Assembly (NCBI GenBank): GCA_003427395.1
Contig: BFEA01000027.1
Location: forward strand, 3,467,044-3,496,454
From: Chara braunii
Lineage: Eukaryota; Streptophyta; Charophyceae; Charales; Characeae
Reading direction: 5' to 3'
Length of the DNA: 29,411 bases
Made by a program: the position numbers and the translations under genes. Below the pieces are notes generated by a model, which saw only the letters and a list, made by a program, of their open reading frames with translations, was not told the origin of the DNA and made no database searches. Shown here in pieces: positions 10,493-18,386 of the stretch. Numbering within the stretch: the first letter of the stretch is position 1; the number at the start of each line of letters is the position of its first letter.

Positions 10493-10626
10493 ATAGTGTA
10501 TGTCCAACCGTGCATCATTCTAACGCCCTGCCGGTGTCCATGCGCAAGGCTGCAGTTTATTTTATTCGAAGGGACTTTGGAGCCCGCGTAGCGCCCTGTG
10601 TAACTTGACGTTTTGTGATGTATGTT

Positions 10627-10788
10627 CGCCAGTGTAGCTCAGTGGTTAGAACACCGGTTGGAAATGCGCAATGTGGTCGCCTCATAAAAAAATTACGGCA
10701 CCAGTATCAGACCTGATGCCGACCATAACAATGCGATTCCCACGAGCGTGCACAACCGTAGTGAAAATTACCGACCCAAAAAAAAAAG
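10627..10788 (+). mobile_element. tRNA-derived SINE with A tail
   Basis: GTGTAGCTCAGTGGTTAGAA is a textbook A box with D-arm. The T-arm region is replaced or displaced, with a possible relic GCGATTCCC at about 10731. The element ends in an A10 run (10779-10788). No intact tRNA can be folded. Confidence 0.55.
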
Positions 10789-11904
10789 ATCATTAAACCA
10801 CCAGTACCTCCGCCAGTGTTAGGAAATTACGATGTCTTGGCCAGTACCCGAACTTTGCGGGGTGGGACACAGGGTCGCCAATGTCCCATAAATCTGAATT
10901 TTAGAGTGACGAAAAAAAGGAAAAAAAAAATGCTTTCTCTGCTGCAATGATGTCGGGCTGGGTAGTCTAGGAGGCCGTGCTCACAATCTTCCTCCACAGA
11001 ATGCACCTTACAGGTAAGGCGGTCACATTCTGAATGTTACTGTTTTCTTTTTTTTGTTGGTCGTGTGTTCCTTATGAGTCCCCTGTCCATGAATTGCTCA
11101 AGATGTCCGTGATCTGCTCAAGCTGTGTTTTGTCAGAGGATTGTAAGGCTCATCACACTGGCACTTAGGGGAATGTATCCAACCATTTTCACGGCTGGAT
11201 CCATGTGCCCGTTTTTTGGAATCTGACAACCTGGCCACTGGGCTGAGATGCCCTCATTGAGAGCACACTCGCACTACCACTTCCAAGAATGTATACAACT
11301 GCAATCACAACCAAAGCTTTGTTTCCTTTTTTTTCTTTTTTTGAGGTTCACAACCGCAACTTTTTTTCTTCTTTTTTGTTTTTTTTTGTTCTTTCCGTGA
11401 GAGTATCAGAAAGAAAACAAAGTGGTACCCAAACTCGGCAAAACTCGGAGCGCAGTGAAATTCAGGGTTGGCAAAAACAGGCTCGGAGGTACTGGTGGTT
11501 TAAATCTGAATTTTAATCAAAAACATAATTTTATAACCGGCAAATATGCTGGCCCATAACATCAACAAAAAGAATAACCTGCGCCTCAAAAGCTAGAGCG
11601 CCCACACACACACACTAGCACGCACAAACATTCAACCGTCGCCTGCCGAAAAAACAGCCGTTCGCGCACTCGTTCAAATCATATTCTTGTCACTTGCAAA
11701 AACAAGGGCGGATACCCTTGTAAGGGTATTCGTGCCCCGCCATGGCAGGGTCATATCATAAAGAATTTAGGCCAAAAGGGTATTCAGCTCTCCCCACATC
11801 TTTTAGGGGCATTTTGGCATTTGTTAACTTTGAGGGGTAAACGCAGATTTTCCCTAGAAATAACAAATAAATTAGTAAATAAACAAGGAAATAAAATTTG
11901 ACCG
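10789..11904. other. No gene recognised
   Basis: T-rich patches (11325-11395), a short CA run (11604-11614) and a local hairpin ATACCCTTGTAAGGGTAT (about 11713-11730). A 75-codon frame at 11289 starts in the T-rich patch and looks spurious. Confidence 0.5.
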
Positions 11905-11966
11905 TCTTGTTCATCAGGAGTCGAACTCATGATTTGGTGTATCGTGCGCTCCTATGGGCTAGATGT
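11905..11966 (-). mobile_element. tRNA-like SINE head
   Basis: The minus strand has CTAGCCCATAGGAGCGCACG (A box and D-arm) and ATGAGTTCGACTCCTGATG (T-arm-like, B box) at tRNA-like spacing. There is no matching acceptor stem. Confidence 0.5.
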
Positions 11967-11999
11967 AGGTGAGACCCAGTTCTCGATAGTCGTCTGGGG

Positions 12000-12530
12000 A
12001 TGAAACTTTGCTGGGAGGGCAAGGAAGGAAAGAAACTTCGCTGGGAGGACAAGCAAGGAAAGAAACTTTGCTGGGAGGACAAGGATGGAAAGAAACTTCG
12101 CTGGTTAATGATCGAGCAGTGCGGAGTTCCGGTGTTCCACGGGTCGTGCCGATCTTTGTCGGCCGTGCTCAGGTTGAAGGGGAGGCGTTGGAGCTGGGGC
12201 GTCACCTCGCCGCCGACGGCTGGGGGGGGGGGCCAAGCCGACGGACGAGACGCGACAAGCAAGGGCATAGCCGCTGTTTCCTGCTTGTGGCGTGAATTGC
12301 TTGCACTCTCAACATCTCCATTTTTTTCAATCCTCCCCGCTCGAATTGTCGAAGGCTCCATTGGAAAAGTATTGCATTCGAGGAAAAGTCAAGTGGCGGC
12401 TCCATGTGTCTATTGCCGACTCAAGTTCGCAAGCTCGGTTGTAACGGCTCTTCCTACGTGGATCGATCATTCTGTACGAGGATCCGGCGTCCACGTAGAT
12501 AGAGAGGCGAGGGAGAGGGATGGGTCCTAG
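12000..12530 (+). CDS. Unrecognised 176-codon ORF with 10-residue repeats
   Basis: It opens with a 30-bp tandem repeat (units at 12002, 12032, 12062 and a partial at 12092) that keeps frame and encodes K-L-(C/R)-W-E-(G/D)-K-x-G-K three and a half times. The rest contains a Gly-rich patch and no motif I know. Third-position differences alternate between Cys and Arg units (TTTGC/TTCGC), so units 1 and 3 and units 2 and 4 resemble each other. There is no supporting promoter, intron or homologue. It may be a minisatellite that happens to be open. Confidence 0.2.
   Translation: MKLCWEGKEGKKLRWEDKQGKKLCWEDKDGKKLRWLMIEQCGVPVFHGSCRSLSAVLRLKGRRWSWGVTSPPTAGGGGQADGRDATSKGIAAVSCLWRELLALSTSPFFSILPARIVEGSIGKVLHSRKSQVAAPCVYCRLKFASSVVTALPTWIDHSVRGSGVHVDREARERDGS
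12002..12104. repeat. 30-bp minisatellite, 3.4 units
   Basis: Unit GAAACTTYGCTGGGAGGRCA followed by AGSAWGGAAA. Alternating TTTGC and TTCGC units suggest a 60-bp higher-order repeat. Confidence 0.9.
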
Positions 12531-13237
12531 ATGCCGATCTGCTGGTGGAATGATCTGCAAATGGGCGGGAAAGGGAAATAAGACCCGAGGGATGGGGAGA
12601 AGAGCGGGAGTAGACAGCGACGCACGGTGGTGGGGTTAGGGGGGAGTAAGGGAAGTTGCCGGCCGGTAGGAGAAGACAGCGCGGGGGATCACGATTTTGT
12701 CGTACTTCGTGTCTACGGTTTTGTCGTCTTTCGTACTCCGTGTACGTGCTCCTAGCTACGTGTTTCGAGCATTGACGCTGGCGGCGTAAATCAGGGCTCT
12801 CTCTCTCTCTCTCCCTATCCCTTTTCTTCTCTCTTTTTCTCTGTTCTCTCCTTTTGCCTCTTTTTTGTGCTGCGTCCGGTGTGCTTGGTGCTTCGTGAAA
12901 TTCGTGCAACCTGCTTTCCTGAACGTGGTGCTTCCTGAATTTGTGCTACATTGCACGTGCGACTTGCCACGGTCTAAGTGCATTGGTGCTGGCAACGTAA
13001 TCTGAGTTACGTGAGCTACGTGAGTGACCTTGGTGCTACGTGAAATTTCCGACGTGCCGAGGTGCTACGTGAACTTCGGCGCGACTTATTCCAACGCCGG
13101 CTTGGGGGATTGTCTACTTTTGTGGAACTCGGGACGCCTGGGCTTAATCATGGCCGAAGACTTGCGCGTTGTTGGTTGATCGTTCTCAGCTGGAGGCTTC
13201 GACGGCATGGCTGAATCAAGTGAGTGCCCATTTCTTT
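12531..13237. other. No gene; cluster of TACGTG hexamers
   Basis: TACGTG or its complement occurs at 12743, 12757, 13008, 13017, 13037 and 13066, with two more at 12455 and 12492. A CT run lies at about 12794-12813. No coding frame is supported. Confidence 0.5.
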
Positions 13238-13620
13238 GACCTCCTCCCTCCCTCCTACCTCCCTCCTCCTTCCCGAAGCCCGATCTCCGCCTGAACGCCT
13301 CCTTCGCTCCGCACTCCGTCCGCTCTCCCTCCTCCCCTCCCCTTCCTCTCTCCGTTCGAGCTCCGCCAGACCTCGGCCGTCCCTCGGCCCTCCGCCCTCC
13401 TTCAACTCTCCCTCATTCCTCCCTTGGTTGGGCCTCTCTCCTCCCTCCCTCCTCCCTACCTCCTCCCAGGTTTCCTCCTTGGCCCTTCCGCCTCCCTACC
13501 TTCGTCCTCCCATGGCCCTTCCTCCTCCCTCGTCCCTCCCTCGTCCCTCCATGCTTCCTCCCCAAGCCCTCTGCCTTTCCTCCCTCCTTTCTCCCTTCTT
13601 CGCGCCCCGTCTTTTTTTTC
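13238..13620. repeat. Long pyrimidine (CT/CCT)-rich tract
   Basis: About 380 bp of mostly C and T on the plus strand with recurrent CCTCC and TCCCTCC. The Pro/Ser/Leu-rich open frame across it is a by-product of composition. Confidence 0.8.
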
Positions 13621-13662
13621 CTCATCGATATAAACGCCGCATTTCGTTTCCGATCCCCGTGT

Positions 13663-13663
13663 G

Positions 13664-13695
<32 letters not shown>
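13663..13695. repeat. Compound GC and GA dinucleotide runs
   Basis: GCGCGC repeats pass directly into GAGAGA repeats just before the small acidic frame at 13719. Confidence 0.9.
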
Positions 13696-13718
13696 TGACT
13701 CATGTAGCGATGTAGAGG

Positions 13719-13967
13719 ATGGGGGAGGAAGAGCGCAAATTGTGGAAAGAAATAGATCGCTTGAAATACTTGGCGCGGGTCAGTTCGATGATTAATCTTA
13801 AAGCCGCCCGAAAAGAGCTAGAGGAGAATGTTGAGGAGGAAGAGCTTGAGGAGGCGGAATGCGTACCTTGCGTGGTGGAGGAGACGGACGAAGGAGAGGT
13901 ACGGGAAAGGAAGTGCGTGAATGGAAAGGAAGAGCTGGAGGAGGATGTGGAAGAGGAAGATTGTTAG
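13719..13967 (+). CDS. Small acidic ORF, 82 codons, unrecognised
   Basis: It begins MGEEERKLWKEIDRLKYLAR, continues SSMINLKAARKELEENVEEE and ends EELEEDVEEEDC then stop. The first 50 residues have a plausible amphipathic coiled-coil pattern; the rest is Glu/Asp-rich with two CV pairs. It sits in the gap between the pyrimidine and purine tracts and is not itself simple repeat, which makes it the best small-protein candidate in the intergenic half. It could equally be the last exon of a gene or a retroelement gag fragment. Confidence 0.3.
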   Translation: MGEEERKLWKEIDRLKYLARVSSMINLKAARKELEENVEEEELEEAECVPCVVEETDEGEVRERKCVNGKEELEEDVEEEDC

Positions 13968-14109
13968 GTTGAATGTGACTGTCTTTCTCTCTTTCCTTTT
14001 GTCCCTTTCCCTCTTTCTTGCGCGCGTGCACCCTTATTGAGATCTCCAAAAAAATGCATCGTTTACATCCATCAAAAATAGGAAAAAAAAAAGAAATGCA
14101 CTGCTTAGG

Positions 14110-14486
14110 TCGGGCGGTACGAAAGAAGGGAGGCCGGTAGGAGGGAGGAAAGAGGAAGGCAGGAAGTCGGGTGGAGGGGGGAATGGAGGGAGGAGGTCAG
14201 GTGGAGGTCGGCCCGGAGGAAGGGATGGGAGGCAGGCGGTTTTAGGAGGGAGGAGGTCAGGCCGAGGCGGAGATCAGGAAGAGGAAGGAAGAGAAGGCCG
14301 AGGCGGAGATCGGGAGGAGGAGATCGTGTGGAGGAGTTGATGCGGAGATTGCCAGTGGTGAAGGAAGGGAAGGGAGGTGGTCGGGGGCGGAGGAGGTCGG
14401 GAGGAGGCTGGGAGGAACGGGAAAAGGTAGGGAATAAGTCGAGCGGGGGGAGGGCAGTGGTAGGGAGGATGGATAGCAGAGGTTGG

Positions 14487-14573
<87 letters not shown>

Positions 14574-14786
14574 CGCCACAGTTCGGGTGGAGGGTGGGGG
14601 CGGAGGGTCGCCACAGTTGGGGAGGAGGGTAGGCGCAGAGGGGTAGGAGGTATGGCGGAGGGATCAAGGAGACCGCGTGGAGGTGGGAGTAGTTTTGGCG
14701 GAAGTCGAGAAGACGTGGAGAGGATCTGGGTGGAGGGAGGCAGGAGGGTGGCCGGAGGGACGGAGGGGATCAGGTGGATGGGAGGC

Positions 14787-14826
<40 letters not shown>

Positions 14827-14830
14827 AGGG
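14110..14830. repeat. Long purine (GA/GGA)-rich tract
   Basis: About 720 bp dominated by G and A on the plus strand (GGAGG, GAGGTCGG units), including a (GA)41 run (14489-14570) and a (GA)15 run (14791-14820). The 199- to 269-codon frames across it are Arg/Glu/Gly or Ser/Leu/Pro strings and not genes. Confidence 0.85.
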
Positions 14831-15138
14831 ACTTTGCCACACTGTCCACGAAGTGATTCTGACACGTGCTGGTCGTTTTTTTCTCTGGCTTTTGTCTTCC
14901 AGGAAATGCTCCAAGATGCGCTCCTAGCAGCATTACGGCTCACATGACAACACTACTACTTCCGACTACTCCCCCGGGCGAATAGCAACTGCGAAGGCGA
15001 CATCCATTGGATGCTGATTACTTCATTCATGAATTGCGGGGCCTGCTTAACGACAGTGGCACACTTATAATTGAAGGCGACATCCGGCAACTCCCCCCGG
15101 CCAATTCTCAATCACACCTTCTCGGTCGACCGAACTGA

Positions 15139-15139
<1 letters not shown>
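14831..15139. other. No gene recognised
   Basis: Unique-looking sequence apart from a repeated GAAGGCGACATCC (about 14992 and 15074). No frame of note. Confidence 0.5.

Positions 15140-15210
<71 letters not shown>
15140..15210. repeat. (AC)35 microsatellite
   Basis: 71 bp of uninterrupted AC repeat. Confidence 0.95.
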
Positions 15211-15213
<3 letters not shown>

Positions 15214-15310
15214 GCACTTGCAGACACACGCACACATATAGAGTCAGAACTCAGATGGCGAGCACATGGCATACATATCATAAACATTATTCAGAAGACA
15301 CAGCAAACAG

Positions 15311-15423
15311 ACTTTGAATCGGGATCTCGACCAAACAGATTAACGGGGCAGCATGTTCTCAGGAAAGCTCTAGTTGTCGGACTGCAACTTTGAATCGGGA
15401 TCTCGACCAAACAGATTAACGGG
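15311..15423. repeat. 37-bp perfect direct repeat, 76-bp offset
   Basis: Positions 15311-15347 and 15387-15423 are identical (both begin ACTTTGAATCGGGATCTCG and end AGATTAACGGG). A 39-bp unique spacer separates them. It is upstream of UTP13. Perfect identity suggests a recent duplication or a constrained site. Confidence 0.9.
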
Positions 15424-15455
15424 TCATTTGACTTCAATTGCGCAAAACAAAAAGG

Positions 15456-15576
15456 GATGCTGAGAAGGTAACGGCTTCCGTTCCCTCTTGTGTTCTTGCA
15501 AGCGAAGCTGCAACGGGTCATCTAGTTTTGTATGATTCCGTGAAACCCTGGGCTCCGAGAGCCGGTCGAGGGATGT

Positions 15577-15607
<31 letters not shown>

Positions 15608-15636
15608 CGCTGGAAATCCGTTACCTTCTCAGCATC
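15456..15636. repeat. 19-bp perfect inverted repeat in UTP13 5' flank
   Basis: GATGCTGAGAAGGTAACGG at 15456-15474 is the exact reverse complement of 15618-15636. The 143-bp loop contains the CCG microsatellite. It could form a hairpin in the 5' UTR if transcribed. Confidence 0.85.
15583..15610. repeat. CCG trinucleotide run in UTP13 5' flank
   Basis: Nine or so CCG/GCC units, located in the probable 5' UTR or promoter. Confidence 0.9.
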
Positions 15637-15728
15637 GGTTTTTGTAGGAAGGGAGCGGAGCGTTCGAAGTTTGTGTGAGGAAGGGAGCGGAGCGTGGTCG
15701 AGAGAGAGAGACAGAGACTGCGCGCGAG

Positions 15729-16109
15729 ATGGCGGCGGGCGGAGGAGAGGCGGTCGGAGGGATTTCCGCCGCCGTCGCCGCTGGCGCGGGATCCCGAGCT
15801 CCGGCGATTTCGTCACTGAAGCTACAGATGAAGAAGACGTACAAACCGATCTCGAAGCTGGAGGTATTTTATACCGGAGGACGGATAGGAGTGTCGAGGG
15901 ATGGGTCGTTCGTGGCCTGCCCGTGTGGAGAGGAAGTGAAGGTGGTGGATATCTCCTCAGGAGCGGTTCGTGTGACTCTTGCTGGGGACGGAGAGGCAGT
16001 GACCGCCGTCGCCGTCAGTCCTGACGGTGTTTCCGTGTTCTGTAGCAGCCGAAGCTTGCAGACTAAGTGGTGGACCATAGATCCATTGGAATGTCGGCGC
16101 TCCTGGAAG
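15729..16109 (+). CDS. UTP13: UTP13 exon 1 (residues 1-127)
   Basis: The first in-frame ATG (GAG-ATG-GCG, with G at -3 and +4) opens a frame of exactly 127 codons. Residues 1-29 are an Ala/Gly-rich leader not expected from the Arabidopsis protein. Homology begins near SLKLQMKKTYKPISKLEVFY, and an internal ATG at 15828 (Met34) is a possible alternative start. The body holds the first WD-like blade (VSRDGSFVACPCGEEVKVVD) and part of the second. It ends at ECRRSWK, where relatives continue with a small residue then H-x-GPV, exactly as exon 2 does. The donor after AAG at 16109 is therefore GC (AAG|GCAAGG), not GT. Confidence 0.9.
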
Positions 16110-18342
16110 GCAAGGTCACGCCTTCTCTCGCCTCTTCCTTCCAGTTTATAGCAGCTTCTACTCCCCTTTTTCCTCATCTTTTCCCTCTCTTGGCAGCCAA
16201 GGTCATACTATCGTATATCAGCTCCTGGTCCCACTTTTCTCCTCATGTTTTTCCGTCTATTGCCAGGTAAAAAAAGTCACAGCATCACGGCAAATCCCGT
16301 TTTTCTTTTTCCCCTTTTCTCATTTTTATCTTCAGGATGGAACCCTTTTTTATCTTCAGAGTGGAAACCCCTTTTTTTAATCTCCGGGGCGAAGCCGTTG
16401 AGCTGGTTTGTTTTGGGGTCCTCTATTTCACATGCGTTCTTCGTTCGTAGGCCGCCAGGATGTCTTATGCATCAAATGACCCTGCTGCAGCTGCTGAGCA
16501 CGTGCACTTCACTGCTTCATACTCTCTGTCACGGTTGCCACCATACTCCTACGTGCATGCGTCACGTAGATAGTATAGAGCATGCAATCTCACTGCTTCA
16601 TGCATAAAAGTTGATGAAAGCCTCAGCATACATGTTTCGAATTCAATCTTGCAAGCCAATTGGAATTGGAAGATGTAGAGTGATTGGCGAAGCCTGCTGG
16701 CACCGGTGCCCATCGCTTAGGTGCCAAGTCATTCTATGGGTTTGGACTTTTTTTTTTTGGGGGGGGGGAGGGTTTGGAAATTGTATTGCCCCAACTTCAT
16801 GTTGTTTCGCACCTGGACCAAAAATTGCCATGTCATTCTGTGGGTCTGGAAATTGTATCGCCCCAGTGCCATTCTATGGGCTTCCCAACTCCATATAATG
16901 GTGTTGTCACTCCCTGTCCATCTTTTCCATTTCACACATGAACCAACAGTGCCACGTCATCATTCTCTTGTCTTTTTCGATGCAGTAAAATTCTCCCCAA
17001 CCAGTCACTGCAGCAGGAATCCTCCCCCTGCCTTCCCCTCCCCCCTCCCCCCCCTTCTCCCGTACACCCGTCTCTCCCCCTTTGATGCCGAGAGAGGTTT
17101 TCTGTCCAGTTTAACGCCAGGCCACGTGCCCGTATCGGAATTCCGCTACAGAAAGCGGAAATCACTTGGCTTCGTGAGGCTTTTTTTTTTTTTTTTCTTT
17201 TTCTTTGTGAGGCTAGGCTCTCTCTTATCATACTTTCTCAAGGTCAGTATGAGTGTTGCGTCACTCTTCGGATTTTTGCAGCGGGGCCTCAGAATGTCTC
17301 TTCCGCCACGGCGGGCTATCTCTTGAGTATGGTTTTGAAGTGCTCTATGGTAATGGGCAGGGGTGGCGTATAGAAAAGGGGAAAATGTTGTCATGTGAGC
17401 CATGGCAGCTGTAGGAATTCTTGGGATGTGATAATGAAGAAAGATCTGACGTTGTAGAGTTGGTGCTGCTTTTCTGAACTACCTCGGACAGCTAAAGCGA
17501 TAAATTTAGAATTCCAGTCTAAACTAGGAAAGTATTTTGAGATGGCTTGATTCTCCATTGTCTCTTCTGAAGTGTTGGTGCTGCTTTTCTGAACTAGGAA
17601 AGCTAAAGAGATTTTTTTTTTTTTTTTTTTTTGAGATATTATCATTTAGCTGACCGGCCCCAAGCAATTCATTAGTAGTTGGCTTTATTCATCAAGCTCT
17701 ATCATCATCTGGATTCGAACACAGATCTGTATTTCAACAGTTCAGGGGTGTACCCACTGACTGAGCTGGGCTCTTGGGTACAAAGAGAGAAATTTAGAAT
17801 TCCTGTCTACAAGTATTTTTTTGAGATGGCTTGATTCTCCATTGTCTCTTCTGAAGTATGGCTCTTCTAAAGCGTCGATGATAGTACTTTTGCGTTTTCG
17901 TTGGCAATTAAGGATAGATTGGACTCATCAGTGAGCCGTACTCCTGTTTTGTTTTATTGCTAATTGGTAGTTTCTGTTCTGTCCCTCTCTCTCTCTTGCA
18001 GGCCCATGACGGACCTGTCTCGGATATGGCAGTTGACTCTTCGGGTGGCCTCCTTGCGACTGGAAGTGCGGATCGGACGATACGTGTGTGGGATGTTGAG
18101 CGAGGATACTGCACGCATTCCTTTCGAGGGCATGATGGGGTTGTCAGCCGAGTGATGTTTCATCCTGACGTACACAGACTGCAGGTAAGTAAGTTCTGGA
18201 TAGAGGACCTTCTCCCCCCCCCCCCCCCACCAAACTTAAGCACCCCCCGTTCTTTGCACTGTTTTTTGGTTTTCCTCTTTTTTCGTTTTCTTTAAATGCG
18301 ATTCTATTTCTCCTTTGTTTAATCTTTTCGTCTCCTTTCTGT

Positions 18343-18386
<44 letters not shown>

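Larger units (their letters stand above)
15424..15728 (+). promoter_or_regulatory. Probable core promoter and 5' UTR of UTP13
   Basis: This GC-rich stretch lies directly upstream of the UTP13 start. It holds a 19-bp perfect inverted repeat (15456-15474 with 15618-15636), a CCG trinucleotide run (15583-15610) and a 16-bp direct repeat containing GGAAGGGAGCGGAGCG (15647-15662 and 15679-15694). No clear TATA box is seen. The promoter assignment rests on position and composition only; the transcription start is unknown. Confidence 0.35.
16110..18001 (+). other. UTP13 intron 1, GC-AG type
   Basis: 1892 bp. The donor is AAG|GCAAGG and the acceptor CTCTTGCAG. Contents are short tandem repeats (16330-16380 and 16720-16885, the latter repeating CATTCTATGGG and GGAAATTGTAT-GCCCCA units), poly-T runs, and at 17459-17866 a roughly 115-bp tandem duplication carrying a SINE. 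No reading frame in it looks like a gene. Confidence 0.8.

Noticed and set aside
10627-10700. Intact tRNA gene
   Set aside because: The A box is excellent but no properly spaced T-arm or acceptor stem can be paired; it fits a SINE head.
11205-11270. Further minus-strand tRNA-like head
   Set aside because: Only a weak A-box resemblance and a partial GATTCC; not enough to call.
13224-13715. 163-codon Pro/Ser/Leu-rich plus-strand frame
   Set aside because: By-product of the pyrimidine tract; no motif and no homologue recognised.
14105-14914. 269-codon minus-strand frame and overlapping plus-strand frames
   Set aside because: Composed of Ser/Leu/Pro or Arg/Glu strings created by GA/CT microsatellites; length comes from lack of stop codons in purine-only sequence.
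15675-15728. Upstream extension of UTP13 exon 1
   Set aside because: The frame is open but the upstream start codon would be GTG; the ATG at 15729 is the first standard start.
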